The notes beneath the pieces are model-generated. The model saw nothing but the letters and a program-made list of their open reading frames with translations, did no database searches and was not told where the DNA came from. The position numbers were made by a program, and so were the translations under genes. Shown here piece by piece: positions 39,023 through 47,817 of a stretch of 64,000 nucleotides of DNA; the stretch's first letter is position 1, and every line of letters starts with the position of its first letter. The DNA lies in assembly GCF_027941915.1 (NCBI RefSeq), contig NZ_CP116009.1, positions 3,534,001 to 3,598,000 on the forward strand. Direction: 5' to 3'. The stretch is from Ramlibacter tataouinensis (lineage in GTDB: Bacteria > Pseudomonadota > Gammaproteobacteria > Burkholderiales > Burkholderiaceae_C).

Positions 39023-39742
39023 ATGCCCATCGATCCGATCCCGCCCCTGCCGGCCGACCTGCCGCCGCTGTCGAAGCTGCCCCACTTCGATCCGCGCGCG
39101 GTGCCGGTGGCCGGCATCGATTCGCACCTGCCCGCGATCGCGCGCGAGGCGCTGGTGCCGCTGGCCATCCGCGCGCGCTTCCGGGCCGCGCCGGCCTGGG
39201 AGCCGGAGATCTGGGCCGAGCGGCGTTTCACCGACCGCCAGCCCGCGCTGGCTTCGGTGCTGGTGCCGATCGTCATGCGCGAGGAGCCCACGGTGCTGCT
39301 GACCGAGCGCGCCACCCACCTGAACACGCATTCGGGCCAGGTGGCGTTTCCCGGCGGCAAGCGCGACGAGACCGACACCGACGCGGCGCACACGGCGCTG
39401 CGCGAGGCGCACGAGGAGATCGGGCTGGAGCCCGGCCAGGTCGAGGTGCTGGGGCAGATGCCGACCTACACCACCGGCACGCGCTTCATCGTGACCCCGG
39501 TGGTCGCGCTGGTGCGCCCCGACCCCTCGCTGCGCCTGAATCCGCACGAGGTGGCCGATGCCTTCGAGGTGCCGCTGCGTTTCCTGATGGACCCGTCGCA
39601 CCACCGCCGCCACATCTTCGAGGCCATGGGCGTGCAGCGCGAGTGGTTCTCCATGCCCTACATGGACGGCCCGACCGAGCGCTTCATCTGGGGCGCGACG
39701 GCGGCCATGCTGCGCAACTTCTACCGGTTCCTGTCGGCCTGA
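39023..39742 (+). CDS. NUDIX CoA pyrophosphatase
   Basis: 239 residues of the NudL/YeaB-like CoA diphosphatase group, splitting CoA into phosphopantetheine and adenosine 3',5'-bisphosphate. Nudix-box form: PGGKRDETDTDAAHTALREA then HEEIGLEP; the preceding LLTERATHLNTHSGQVAFPG is the CoA-specific UPF0035-like signature. The final FIWGATAAMLRNFYRFL is family-typical. Starts 15 bases after the L19 terminator; no strong ribosome site (CCGGAAC). N-terminal 60 residues are a proline-rich extension common in Burkholderiales homologues. Confidence 0.92.
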   Translation: MPIDPIPPLPADLPPLSKLPHFDPRAVPVAGIDSHLPAIAREALVPLAIRARFRAAPAWEPEIWAERRFTDRQPALASVLVPIVMREEPTVLLTERATHLNTHSGQVAFPGGKRDETDTDAAHTALREAHEEIGLEPGQVEVLGQMPTYTTGTRFIVTPVVALVRPDPSLRLNPHEVADAFEVPLRFLMDPSHHRRHIFEAMGVQREWFSMPYMDGPTERFIWGATAAMLRNFYRFLSA

Positions 39743-39786
39743 GACGTGCCCGCGCCCGGCTGCGGGAGGGCCCGGATGGGCATGCG

Positions 39787-39792
39787 TATCAT
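39787..39792 (+). promoter_or_regulatory. -10-like hexamer TATCAT, 8 nt before the CobD/CbiB-like start
   Basis: TATCAT, spacer CTGCGCCC, ATG at 39801; no Shine-Dalgarno. Confidence 0.45.
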
Positions 39793-39800
39793 CTGCGCCC

Positions 39801-40799
39801 ATGTCCTTCTTCGCCATCCTGTTCGCGCTGCTGATCGAGCAGGTGCGTCCGTTGGCACGGCACAACCCGATCCATGCGGGGCTGCGGGCCTGGGCGCGCT
39901 GGGCCAGCCGCAACTTCGATGCCGGCAAGGCGCACCACGGCTGGATCGCCTGGTGCGTCGCCGTGGTGCTGCCGGCGCTGGCCGCGCTGGGCATCCACTG
40001 GGCGCTGGTGTTCTGGGTGGGCTGGCCGGCCGCCATGCTGTGGAGCGTGGCGGTGCTCTACGTCACGCTGGGGTTCCGGCAATTCAGCCACCACTTCACC
40101 GCCATCCGCGACGCGCTCGATGCCGGTGACGAGGAGCGCGCGCGCGAGCTGCTGGCCCAATGGCAGCAGGTCGATGCGGCGGAACTGCCGCGGCGCGAGA
40201 TCGTGCGCCACGTGATCGAGTATTCGGTGCTGGCCGCGCACCGCCACGTGTTCGGCGTGCTGGCCTGGTTCTCGGTGCTGGCCGCCTTCGGCCTCGGCCC
40301 GGCCGGGGCGGTCTTCTACCGCATGAGCGAATTCGTCACCCGCTACTGGCGCCACCGCAGCCGGCTGAAGGCGCAGCCCGCCAGCGAGGCGCTGCAGTCC
40401 GCTGCCAGCCGGGCCTGGTCGGCGATCGACTGGCTGCCGGCGCGCATCACGGCGCTGGCCTTTGCCGTGGTCGGCAGCTTCGAGGAGGCGATCGACTGCT
40501 GGCGCCACCACGCGCAGCGCTTTCCCGACGACAACGACGGCGTGGTGCTGGCCGCCACCTCGGGCGCCGTCGGCGTGCGGCTGGGCGGCGAGGCGTTGCG
40601 CTCGGCCTTCGCGCCGAACGGCTCCCCGTCGTTCAGCGTGGCGGCGGCCGGCGCACCCGAGGCGCCGGACAGCGAGAGCACCCCCGGCCGCGACGCCGAA
40701 CCCGCCCACCTGCGCAGCATCGTCGGCCTGGTCTGGCGCTCGGTGGTGCTGTGGATGGTGCTGCTGGCGCTGCTGACGCTGGCGAATTTGCTGGGGTGA
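39801..40799 (+). CDS. CobD/CbiB-family membrane protein
   Basis: 332 residues. The N-terminus MSFFAILFALLIEQVRPLA with HNPIHAG and the later DWLPARITALAFAVVGSFEE segment (equivalent to the PARITA motif of adenosylcobinamide-phosphate synthase CobD/CbiB) place it in this superfamily, near AmpE-like and CobD-like proteins. Five predicted helices. No other cobalamin genes are near, so a true role in cobalamin synthesis is doubtful; a regulatory sensor role like AmpE is an alternative. Likely leaderless start. It ends before a REP-type element and is convergent with rsgA. Confidence 0.85.
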   Translation: MSFFAILFALLIEQVRPLARHNPIHAGLRAWARWASRNFDAGKAHHGWIAWCVAVVLPALAALGIHWALVFWVGWPAAMLWSVAVLYVTLGFRQFSHHFTAIRDALDAGDEERARELLAQWQQVDAAELPRREIVRHVIEYSVLAAHRHVFGVLAWFSVLAAFGLGPAGAVFYRMSEFVTRYWRHRSRLKAQPASEALQSAASRAWSAIDWLPARITALAFAVVGSFEEAIDCWRHHAQRFPDDNDGVVLAATSGAVGVRLGGEALRSAFAPNGSPSFSVAAAGAPEAPDSESTPGRDAEPAHLRSIVGLVWRSVVLWMVLLALLTLANLLG

Positions 40800-40830
40800 G
40801 GGCCCGTCGCGGCCTGATGCCCGCATCGAT

Positions 40831-40927
40831 GTCATCCCGGCGCAAGCCGGGAGCCATCACCCGGGCGCGACACACGTGTGCGCTTGTTCTTCGCTGGAAG
40901 TGGATGGCGGGTCGAGCCCGCCATGAC
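40831..40927. repeat. REP-doublet/MITE-like palindromic element
   Basis: Ends are inverted: GTCAT at 40831 and ATGAC at 40923. Hairpin one is CCCGGC-GCAA-GCCGGG (40836-40851); hairpin two is GGCGGG-TCGAG-CCCGCC (40906-40922); the centre has the palindrome CACACGTGTG (40871-40880). It lies between convergent genes and resembles dispersed GTCATCCCGGC...GAATGACG-type repeats of proteobacteria. It may also serve as a terminator. Confidence 0.6.
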
Positions 40928-40932
40928 GCCTT

Positions 40933-41856
40933 CTAATAGCGCTGCGGCGCGCTCAGCTCGTCGAACAGGTCGCAGTAGATCCGGTAGCGGTTGGCTGTGA
41001 CCGGGTGCTCGGCCTCGGCGTGGGCGGCGGCGGAGATCACCGCGCAGCCGGGCTCGTGCCGGTGGGTGCAGTTGTAGAAGCGGCACTGGCCCAGGTGCGG
41101 CTTGAGGTCGCGCATCAGCTCCGCCAGCTGCATCGGCTCGATGTGGTGCAGCCCGAACTCCTGGAACCCCGGCGAATCGATCAGCGCCGTGGTGCGCGCT
41201 TCGTCCACCCAGTACCAGGTGGTGCTGGTGGTGGTGTGCTTGCCCGCATTGAGCGCGCGCGAGATCTCGCCGGTCTGGGCCGTGGCGCCGGGCACCAGCA
41301 GGTTGATCAGGGTGCTCTTGCCGGCGCCCGAAGGGCCCAGCACCAGCGTCGTCTTGCCCTGCAGGTGCGCCACCAGGTGCTGGCGGTCCACCTCGCCGGA
41401 CAGGCGCAGCGACAGCGGCAGCACGCCGTAGCCCATCTGCTGATAGGGCAGCAGCCGGGTCCAGGCGCGCTCGAACGGCTCGACCAGGTCGCTCTTGTTC
41501 AAGGCGACCAGGGGCGTGATGCGCTCGGCCTCGGCCGCGATCAGCGCGCGGGCCAGCTGCTGCTCGGAGAACTCCGGCTCGGCCGCGATCAGCAGCAGGA
41601 CCTGGTCGAGGTTGGCAGCGAAGGACTTGGTGCGCACCTCGTCCTGCCGGTAGAACAGGTTGCGACGCGGCTCGACCTTCTCGATGCTGCCTTCGTCGTG
41701 GGCCGGCAGCCATTGCACGCGGTCGCCCACCACCGCCTGCGTCTTCTTGCCGCGCGGGTGGCAGATGCGCCGCGATCCGTCCGGGGACTCCACCAGCACG
41801 TGGCGGCCGAACCCGGCCACCACCAGGCCGGGCGACAGGCCGGCGCGATCAGACAA
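40933..41856 (-). CDS. rsgA: ribosome small-subunit-dependent GTPase A
   Basis: 307-residue circularly permuted GTPase that checks late 30S maturation. Order of motifs: OB-fold N-terminus (VVAGFGRHVLVESPDG), G4 VALNKSDLVEPF, G1 LGPSGAGKSTLINLL, G3-like DSPGFQEFGL, then a zinc site with C-x-F-Y-N-C-T-H-R-H-E-P-G-C. The start is taken as TTG at 41856, the only in-frame option that keeps the conserved N-terminus; the closest ATG (41869) is out of frame. Last gene of the M48-pterin dehydratase-rsgA run. Confidence 0.93.
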   Translation of the reverse strand: MSDRAGLSPGLVVAGFGRHVLVESPDGSRRICHPRGKKTQAVVGDRVQWLPAHDEGSIEKVEPRRNLFYRQDEVRTKSFAANLDQVLLLIAAEPEFSEQQLARALIAAEAERITPLVALNKSDLVEPFERAWTRLLPYQQMGYGVLPLSLRLSGEVDRQHLVAHLQGKTTLVLGPSGAGKSTLINLLVPGATAQTGEISRALNAGKHTTTSTTWYWVDEARTTALIDSPGFQEFGLHHIEPMQLAELMRDLKPHLGQCRFYNCTHRHEPGCAVISAAAHAEAEHPVTANRYRIYCDLFDELSAPQRY

Positions 41857-41868
41857 GGGCGCCGTCCA

Positions 41869-42204
41869 TCAGGCCAGCAGCGCGTCGACCCGGGCCGCGC
41901 ACTCGAAGTCCGTGGCCGACAGGCCTTGCACGTCGTGGGTGCTGAAGCGGACCACGCAGCGGTTGTAGTGCACCGACAGGTCGGGGTGGTGGTCCTGCCC
42001 GTGGGCGACGAAGGCCACCGCGTTCACGAATGCAAGGGTCTCGTAGTAGTCGGCGAAGTGGAAGGTCTTCTCGATCGCGACATCGGGCCCGTCGCCGGTG
42101 AGCTGCCACCCCGGGATCGAGCCCAGGCGCGACACCACTTCGGTCGGCGTCAACGCCCGGCGTGCGACGCCCGCCCAGTCCTTTTTCTTCAGCATCGAAC
42201 TCAT
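41869..42204 (-). CDS. phhB: 4a-hydroxytetrahydrobiopterin (pterin-4a-carbinolamine) dehydratase
   Basis: 111 residues. Dehydratase signature: FHFADYYETLAFVNAVAFVA followed by HGQDHHPDLSVHYNRCVVRF, with the active-site E/D-H-H-P motif, and SThDVxGLS-type THDVQGLSATDF. It recycles the pterin cofactor of aromatic amino-acid hydroxylases; no hydroxylase is in the window, and homologues may act in molybdopterin or other pterin repair. Start ATG overlaps the M48 stop as ATGA; a second ATG three codons later also fits. Confidence 0.93.
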   Translation of the reverse strand: MSSMLKKKDWAGVARRALTPTEVVSRLGSIPGWQLTGDGPDVAIEKTFHFADYYETLAFVNAVAFVAHGQDHHPDLSVHYNRCVVRFSTHDVQGLSATDFECAARVDALLA

Positions 42205-43472
42205 GGTGTGCCTCCGGCCGCGGCCATCCTCGCCAGCCGCTCGGATGCGGGCGGGTGCGAGTAGTAGAACCTGACATACAGCGGGTCGGGCGTGAGCGTC
42301 GAGGCGTTGTCCTCGTACAGCTTCAGCAGCGCGTTGCGCAGGTCGCGCGAGCCGGTCTGGGCGACGGCGAAGGCATCGGCCTGGAACTCGTTGCGGCGCG
42401 ACAGCTGCGCGAGCAGGGGTGAGATGAAGAAGGTGAACAGCGGCACCACCAGCAGGAACAGCAGCAGCGCCAGCGCGTCGTTCGGGCCTTCCAGGTTGGG
42501 ACCCACGCCCAGCCCGGTATAGAACCAGGGCTGGCGCGACAGGTAGCCGAGCAGCCAGAAGCCGACCGCGCTGAAGGCGAACAGCAGGGCGATCATCTTG
42601 ACCAGGTGCTTGTGCCGGAAATGGCCCAGTTCGTGCGCCAGCACCGCATCCACCTCGTCGGCCGTCAGCCGCGACAGCAGCGTGTCGAAGAACACCACCC
42701 GCTTGGCGGCGCCGAAGCCGGTGAAGTAGGCATTGGCATGGGCGCTGCGCCGGCTGCCGTCCATCACGAACAGGCCCTTGGCGCGGAAGCCGCAGCGCTG
42801 CATCAGCGCGGTGACGCGCTGCTTCAGCGCCTCGTCTTCCAGCGGCTTGAACTTGTTGAACCAGGGCGCGATGAAGAGCGGGTACACCACCATCGCCAGC
42901 AGGTTCACGCCCATCCAGACGGCCCAGGCCCAGACCCACCACAGCGGCCCGGCCGCGCCCATCAGCCAGAGGATCAGCCAGGCGACCGGCCCGCCGATCG
43001 CGACGGCCAGCACCAGGCCCTTGGCCAGGTCGGCCAGCCACAGCTTCCAGGTCATCTTGTTGAAGCCGAAGCGCTCCTCCACCACGAAGGTGGCGTAGAG
43101 CGAGAAGGGCAGGTCCAGCAGGCCGCCGATCAAAGCGAAGCTGGCCAGCAGGGCGAGTTGCTGGACCATGCCGGGGCCGAGCATGGCCAGCAGCGCCTGG
43201 TTGAGCGCGTGCAGGCCGCCCAGCAGCGTCCAGCCCAGCAGGACCACGGCGCCGAATGCCATTTCCAGCAGGCCCAGGCGCGCCTTGGCCAGGGTGTAGT
43301 CGGCCGCCTTCTGGTGCGCCGGCAGCGACACCGTGCCGGCGAAATCCGCCGGCACCTCGGCGCGGTGCCGCGCCACGTGCCGGATCTGGCGGGTGGCCAG
43401 CCAGAACTTCGTGCCCAGCCCGCCCAGCAAGGCGACGGCGAAGGCCAGGGTCCACAGGTAGGAGGCGCTCAT
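42201..43472 (-). CDS. M48-family (Ste24/CAAX-type) membrane zinc metalloprotease
   Basis: 423-residue multi-span protease of the Ste24p type. Zinc site [10 protein letters not shown] (HExxH) and the third ligand in [34 protein letters not shown] precedes the site as usual. Seven predicted helices, long hydrophilic C-terminal zinc domain. It would remove peptides from membrane or exported proteins in quality control. No Shine-Dalgarno; TACACT stands exactly 7 bases before the ATG. First gene of a coupled operon with the pterin dehydratase and rsgA; divergent from orn. Confidence 0.93.
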   Translation of the reverse strand: MSASYLWTLAFAVALLGGLGTKFWLATRQIRHVARHRAEVPADFAGTVSLPAHQKAADYTLAKARLGLLEMAFGAVVLLGWTLLGGLHALNQALLAMLGPGMVQQLALLASFALIGGLLDLPFSLYATFVVEERFGFNKMTWKLWLADLAKGLVLAVAIGGPVAWLILWLMGAAGPLWWVWAWAVWMGVNLLAMVVYPLFIAPWFNKFKPLEDEALKQRVTALMQRCGFRAKGLFVMDGSRRSAHANAYFTGFGAAKRVVFFDTLLSRLTADEVDAVLAHELGHFRHKHLVKMIALLFAFSAVGFWLLGYLSRQPWFYTGLGVGPNLEGPNDALALLLFLLVVPLFTFFISPLLAQLSRRNEFQADAFAVAQTGSRDLRNALLKLYEDNASTLTPDPLYVRFYYSHPPASERLARMAAAGGTP

Positions 43473-43479
43473 CGCGGCG

Positions 43480-43485
43480 AGTGTA
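43480..43485 (-). promoter_or_regulatory. -10-like hexamer TACACT, 7 nt before the M48 protease start
   Basis: Minus-strand TACACT, spacer CGCCGCG, ATG at 43472; no Shine-Dalgarno. Confidence 0.45.
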
Positions 43486-43557
43486 GGGAATCCGCGGGCG
43501 GCGCGCCGGCCGCGTGTCGAGCGCCGCGCGTCGCGGCGAAGCGGAGACAATGCCGCC

Positions 43558-44145
43558 ATGAGCGCTACACCTCCCGCCGCCGAGCCCGCGGCCCTGCCTA
43601 AGAACGACCAGAACCTCGTGTGGCTCGACTGCGAGATGACCGGGCTGGACCCGGAAGTCGATCGCATCATCGAGATCGCCGTGGTCGTGACCGGGCCGCT
43701 GCTGCAGCCGCGCGTGGAGGGCCCGGTGTTCGCCATCCACCAGAGCGACGAGCAGCTCGACCGCATGGACGCCTGGAACAAGAACACCCATGGCCGCAGC
43801 GGCCTGATCGACCGCGTGAAGGCGTCGGTGATCTCGGAGGCGCAGGCCGAGGACCAGTTGCTGGCCTTCCTGGCGCAGTTCGTGGCCAAGGGCGTGTCGC
43901 CCCTGTGCGGCAACACCATCGGGCAGGACCGGCGCTTCCTGGTCAAGTACATGCCGCGGCTGGAAGCGTTCTTCCACTACCGCAACCTGGACGTCAGCAC
44001 GCTCAAGGAGCTGGCGCGCCGCTGGCGGCCCGAGGTGTACAACAACTTCAAGAAACAGCAGTCGCACACCGCGCTGGCCGACGTGCACGAGTCGATCGAC
44101 GAACTCGTGCACTACCGCGAGCACTTCATCCGGCTCGGGAATTAG
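43558..44145 (+). CDS. orn: oligoribonuclease
   Basis: 195-residue DEDDh 3'-5' exonuclease that degrades RNA dinucleotides, including pGpG from cyclic-di-GMP turnover. Exo [13 protein letters not shown]; Exo [20 protein letters not shown]; Exo [23 protein letters not shown]-terminal 18 residues are an Ala/Pro-rich extension. GACAAT lies 6 bases before the ATG with no Shine-Dalgarno. Divergent from the M48 operon with an 85-base interval. Confidence 0.96.
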   Translation: MSATPPAAEPAALPKNDQNLVWLDCEMTGLDPEVDRIIEIAVVVTGPLLQPRVEGPVFAIHQSDEQLDRMDAWNKNTHGRSGLIDRVKASVISEAQAEDQLLAFLAQFVAKGVSPLCGNTIGQDRRFLVKYMPRLEAFFHYRNLDVSTLKELARRWRPEVYNNFKKQQSHTALADVHESIDELVHYREHFIRLGN

Positions 44146-44179
44146 AGGCGGCGCTCAGGCAGCCGCGCCCGCCCTGTGC

Positions 44180-44185
44180 GATAAT
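44180..44185 (+). promoter_or_regulatory. -10 hexamer GATAAT upstream of the DEAD-box helicase
   Basis: GATAATAGCCAGCTTCGC partly matches the rpsP/rplS start motif (TATAATcnc.GCTTtCc). It would give a leader of about 220 bases to the helicase gene; nothing else is encoded in 44146-44408. Confidence 0.4.
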
Positions 44186-44346
44186 AGCCAGCTTCGCGGC
44201 GCCGCGCGTGCCGCAACTCCTCGCATCCGACCTTCATGCACAGGCCCCCCGATGGGGCCACCGGCGCCTTCCGCCGGACGTCGTTGATGGTTGCATGTTC
44301 CCTTGACCATTGACGACGGCAGCTCGATCAATGGGGGTCAGAGCCC

Positions 44347-44363
44347 GATCTGCTTCGCAGATC
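44347..44363. repeat. perfect hairpin in a GGGGTCAGAGCC-type element of the helicase leader
   Basis: GATCTGC-TTC-GCAGATC, a 7-bp perfect stem, preceded by GGGGGTCAGAGCCC and followed by GATCCCCAGG. GGGGTCAGAG-type palindromes are often REP units linked to RAYT transposases in proteobacteria; none is present here. Confidence 0.4.
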
Positions 44364-44408
44364 CGCGATCCGATCCCCAGGCATTCGAACTCGCCGCATG
44401 AGAGCTTC

Positions 44409-46049
44409 ATGACCGACACGTTTGACGTGCAGGGCGAGTTCGCGCCTGCGCTTTCCATCGAAGAAACCACCGTTGCCGCCGCGCCGGCGCTGCCGAACGG
44501 CTTCATCCGCCTGGGCCTGGCGCCCGAGCTGATCGCCGCGGTGGAGGACCTGGGCTTCTCGCAGCCCACCGCCGTGCAGGACGAGGTGATTCCGCGCGCG
44601 CTGCCCACCGGCGTGGAAGGCGGGGACGCCTTCATCGACCTGATGGTCTCCAGCCAGACCGGCAGCGGCAAGACCGCCGCGTTCCTGTTGCCGGTGCTGC
44701 ACACGCTGCTGCAGATGCAGGCCGAAGCCGCCGATCGCGAGCGCGCGGAAGAAAAGCGCCTGGCCGACGAAGCCTCCGCCCGCGGCGAAGCGCCGCCCAA
44801 GCGTCGCCGCCGCAACCCGGCCGACCCGCGCAACTTCAAGCCGGCCGTGCCCGGCGCGCTGGTGCTGTGTCCGACGCGCGAGCTGGCGCAGCAGGTGGCG
44901 CACGATGCCATCGGCCTGGTCAAGCACTGCAAGGGCCTGCGCATCGCCAACGTGGTGGGCGGCATGCCCTACCAGATGCAGATCGCGCGGCTGCAGAACG
45001 CCAACCTGGTGGTCGCCACGCCGGGCCGCCTGCTGGACCTGCAGCGCTCGGGCCAGATCCAGCTGGACCAGGTGCGCTTCCTGGTGGTCGACGAGGCCGA
45101 CCGCATGCTGGACCTGGGCTTCGCCGACGACCTGGCCGAGATCCAACAGCTCACCGCCCAGCGCCAGCAGACCATGATGTTCAGCGCCACCTTCGCGCCG
45201 CGCATCCAGCAACTGGCCGCGCGCGTGATGCGCCAGCCGCAGAAGATCCAGATCGACTCGCCGCAGGAGCAGCACGCCAACATCAAGCAGATGCTGTACT
45301 GGGCCGACCACCCGCAGCACAAGCGTGCGTTGCTGGACCACTGGCTGCGCGATGCGTCGATCGACCAGGCCATCGTGTTCGCCTCGACCCAGGTCGAGTG
45401 CGATGCGCTGGCCGAGGACCTGCAGCAGGTCGGCTTCGCCGCCGTGGCGCTGCACGGCGCCCTGAGCCAGGGCCTGCGCAACCGCCGGCTGGGCGCGCTG
45501 CGCAACGGCCAGGTGCAGATCCTGGTGGCCACGGACGTGGCCGCGCGCGGCATCGACGTGCCGACGATCACGCACGTGTTCAACTTCGGCCTGCCGATGA
45601 AGAGCGAGGACTACACGCACCGCATCGGCCGCACCGGCCGCGCGGGCCGCGATGGCCTGGCGGTCACGTTCGCCGAGTACCGCGACCGCTTCCGCATCTT
45701 CGACATCGAGGCGTTCACCAAGCAGCCGTTCAAGGCCGAGGTGGTGCCGGGCCTGGAGCCGCAGCAGCGTGCCCCGCGGGCGCCGCAACCCGGCTTCGGC
45801 GGCCGCGGCCGTGGCGGCCCGGGTCCGCGCGGTGGCGCGCCTGGCCCGCGTGGCGGCCATGGCGCCCGCCGCAACACTGGCGGCGAATTCGGCCGCCAGA
45901 CCGGCTTCGGCGACTTCAACGGCGACCGCCGCGAGCGCCGTGAATCGACGCCCTGGGAAAAGCCGGCGCCGCGCTCGTCGTTCGCCAAGCCCGGCAACGG
46001 CGGCAAGGTGTTCGTGCCGCGCGACGCCAAGAAGCGCGCCTATCGCTGA
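44409..46049 (+). CDS. DEAD-box ATP-dependent RNA helicase (RhlE-like)
   Basis: 546 residues. All helicase motifs: Q motif GFSQPTAVQ, motif I SSQTGSGKTAAFLLP, Ia PTRELAQQ, II VVDEADRMLDLGF, III FSATFAP, V TDVAARGIDVP and VI HRIGRTGRAG. A 45-residue basic/acidic insert (RAEEKRLADEASARGEAPPK then RRRRNPADP) separates motifs I and Ia. The C-terminus from about 455 is a Gly/Arg-rich disordered RNA-binding tail. Roles in ribosome assembly or cold-adapted RNA decay are likely. Start ATG 44409 has GAGAGC as weak ribosome site; the long leader suggests post-transcriptional control. Confidence 0.94.
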   Translation: MTDTFDVQGEFAPALSIEETTVAAAPALPNGFIRLGLAPELIAAVEDLGFSQPTAVQDEVIPRALPTGVEGGDAFIDLMVSSQTGSGKTAAFLLPVLHTLLQMQAEAADRERAEEKRLADEASARGEAPPKRRRRNPADPRNFKPAVPGALVLCPTRELAQQVAHDAIGLVKHCKGLRIANVVGGMPYQMQIARLQNANLVVATPGRLLDLQRSGQIQLDQVRFLVVDEADRMLDLGFADDLAEIQQLTAQRQQTMMFSATFAPRIQQLAARVMRQPQKIQIDSPQEQHANIKQMLYWADHPQHKRALLDHWLRDASIDQAIVFASTQVECDALAEDLQQVGFAAVALHGALSQGLRNRRLGALRNGQVQILVATDVAARGIDVPTITHVFNFGLPMKSEDYTHRIGRTGRAGRDGLAVTFAEYRDRFRIFDIEAFTKQPFKAEVVPGLEPQQRAPRAPQPGFGGRGRGGPGPRGGAPGPRGGHGARRNTGGEFGRQTGFGDFNGDRRERRESTPWEKPAPRSSFAKPGNGGKVFVPRDAKKRAYR

Positions 46050-46098
46050 GCGCCGCGCGCGCTGGCTGCTCGATGCCTGACGCGGCGCGGCGCTCGCG

Positions 46099-47334
46099 TC
46101 AGGCGTGAGCGACCGCGTGCCGTCCGATCTCCGGCCAGCGGTGGTGGACGTAGATCCACGCGAGCAGCCCCACGCCCATCATCAGCAGCGAGGCGATCGC
46201 CAGCCAGGCGGTGGAGTGCATCACCAGCGGCGCGATGACGCCGGCGACGACGCCGTTGGCGGTCGAGCCGATCACGGCCTGCAGCGACGAGGCCAGCCCG
46301 CGCCGCTCGGGGTTGAGGTCCAGCACCAGCAGCGTGACCACCGGCACCATCAGCGACCAGCCGAAGGCGAACAGCGCGATGGGCAGCAGTGCCCACCAGG
46401 CCTGCGCCGGGAACAGCAGGTTGGCCGCCACGTTGGCCAGCGAGATCGCCAGCATGATCACGAAGCCGTGCCGGATCTGCTGCTTGGGCGGAATGTGCCC
46501 GGCCAGCCGGCCGCTCATCCAGGCGCCGCCCATGATGCCGGCGATGGTCAGCAGGAAGAACCAGAAGAACTCGGTCGGCGCCAGCCGCAGGTGCGTGCCG
46601 AGGAATTCCGGCGCCGCCAGCACGTACAGGAACATGCCGTTGAACGGCACGCCGCTGGCCAGCGCCAGCAGCAGGAAGCGCGGGCTGGAGCCCAGCGCCC
46701 AGTAGCCCTGCAGCAGGTTGCGCACGTTGAACGGCTGCCGGTGGTCCACGTGCAGCGTCTCGGGCAGCAGCTTCCAGTTGGCCAGCCACAGCAGCACGCC
46801 GACCGCGGTGAGGAACCAGAAGATCGAGTGCCATCCCAGGTGCACGAACAGCCAGCCGCCGATGATGGGCGCGACCGCCGGCGCCACGCCGAAGTAGATC
46901 GTCACCTGGCTCATCACCCGCTGCGCCTGCGCCGGGGGGAACATGTCGCGGATCACCGCGCGCGACACCACGATGCCGGCGCCGGTCGACAGGCCTTGCA
47001 GCCCCCGGAAGAACACCAGCTGCCCGATGGTCTGCGCCAGCGCGCAGCCGATCGAGGCGATGGTGAACACCGCGATGCCCCACAGCACCACGGGCCGGCG
47101 GCCGAAGCTGTCCGACAGCGCGCCGTGGAACAGGTTCATGAAGGCGAACCCGAACAGGTAGGCCGACAGCGTCTGCTGCATCTCGACCGGCGTCGCGCCG
47201 ATCGCCTGGGCGATGCCGGAAAAGGCCGGGATGTAGGTGTCGATCGAGAACGGCCCCAGCATGCCCAGCAGCGCCAGCAGCACGGCCAGCGCCCAGCGCG
47301 GGGCGCGCCACAGCTTGTCGGCGTCCGGATTCAC
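46099..47334 (-). CDS. Bcr/CflA-type MFS drug efflux transporter
   Basis: 411 residues, 12 predicted helices. Drug:H+ antiporter-1 features: GPFSIDTYIPAFSGIAQAI in helix 1 (Bcr/CflA D-T-Y-L-P type), motif A GALSDSFGRRPVVLWGI, motif C-like VAPAVAPIIGGWLFVHLGW. Homologues export bicyclomycin, chloramphenicol, florfenicol or sulfonamides, and cysteine. Substrate unknown here. No regulator adjoins. Convergent with the helicase. Confidence 0.92.
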   Translation of the reverse strand: MNPDADKLWRAPRWALAVLLALLGMLGPFSIDTYIPAFSGIAQAIGATPVEMQQTLSAYLFGFAFMNLFHGALSDSFGRRPVVLWGIAVFTIASIGCALAQTIGQLVFFRGLQGLSTGAGIVVSRAVIRDMFPPAQAQRVMSQVTIYFGVAPAVAPIIGGWLFVHLGWHSIFWFLTAVGVLLWLANWKLLPETLHVDHRQPFNVRNLLQGYWALGSSPRFLLLALASGVPFNGMFLYVLAAPEFLGTHLRLAPTEFFWFFLLTIAGIMGGAWMSGRLAGHIPPKQQIRHGFVIMLAISLANVAANLLFPAQAWWALLPIALFAFGWSLMVPVVTLLVLDLNPERRGLASSLQAVIGSTANGVVAGVIAPLVMHSTAWLAIASLLMMGVGLLAWIYVHHRWPEIGRHAVAHA

Positions 47335-47427
47335 GCGCGGGGCTCCGCGGCGGCGATGGTTTCAGGCGGGATGGGCGCGTGCGAAGGCGGGGTCATGTGG
47401 CCCCGATCGTAGGGCATGGCCCGCGGG

Positions 47428-47694
47428 CTATTCCTGCGTCGCCTCGCCCTTGCGCCCGCGCTGCGGCCAGGAAGGCGGTGGGACAGGGGCATCGAAGAAC
47501 GCCTTGTCCAGGTGGCGCGAGAAGCGCGTGAGCCAGGTGTCGCGCGGGTAGAACGCCGTGCCGCGCGGCCCCGACAGGCGCACCAGTCCGTCGCGCTGCA
47601 GGGCGGCGCTGAAGCTGCCGGGCTCGCGCCCGCGGGCACGCAGCAGGGTCGCGAGCAGTTCGCGTTCGTCGGGGCGCAGGTCGGGCTGGGTCAC
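47428..47694 (-). CDS. small hypothetical protein, 88 residues
   Basis: GTG start with ERELLATLLRARGREPGSFS, ALQRDGLVRLSGPRGTAFYP and TRFSRHLDKAFFDAP. No family recognised. The sequence has ordinary coding composition and an ordered fold-like pattern (helix, strand, helix), and ends in a Lys/Arg/Glu tail. GATGAT stands 6 bases before the GTG, again without Shine-Dalgarno. It precedes the MFS gene on the same strand by 93 bases; a winged-helix-like small regulator is possible, but this is speculation. Confidence 0.6.
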   Translation of the reverse strand: MTQPDLRPDERELLATLLRARGREPGSFSAALQRDGLVRLSGPRGTAFYPRDTWLTRFSRHLDKAFFDAPVPPPSWPQRGRKGEATQE

Positions 47695-47750
47695 GCCGGG
47701 ATCATCCGCGCAGCGCTGCCTGAGCGGTAGGCGGGCGGGCGGCAGCGCGT

Positions 47751-47817
47751 GTAGGACGAAACCCCGCGCCAGCTCGGCGCCTGCGCCGTCGCACGCCGGC
47801 GTTCAGCGCCGTCCTAC
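47751..47817. repeat. inverted repeat GTAGGACG / CGTCCTAC
   Basis: GTAGGACG (47751-47758) and CGTCCTAC (47810-47817), 8-base perfect arms 51 bases apart, in a non-coding stretch. Each arm is followed by GAA on its own right side, hinting at a degenerate mobile or REP-type unit. Confidence 0.35.

Noticed and set aside
39801..40799. True cobalamin-synthesis CobD
   Set aside because: No cobalamin genes nearby and the sequence is divergent; kept only as CobD/CbiB-family.
44310..44408. N-terminal 33-codon extension of the DEAD-box helicase
   Set aside because: Non-conserved sequence running through the REP-like hairpin; the family-like N-terminus starts at 44409.
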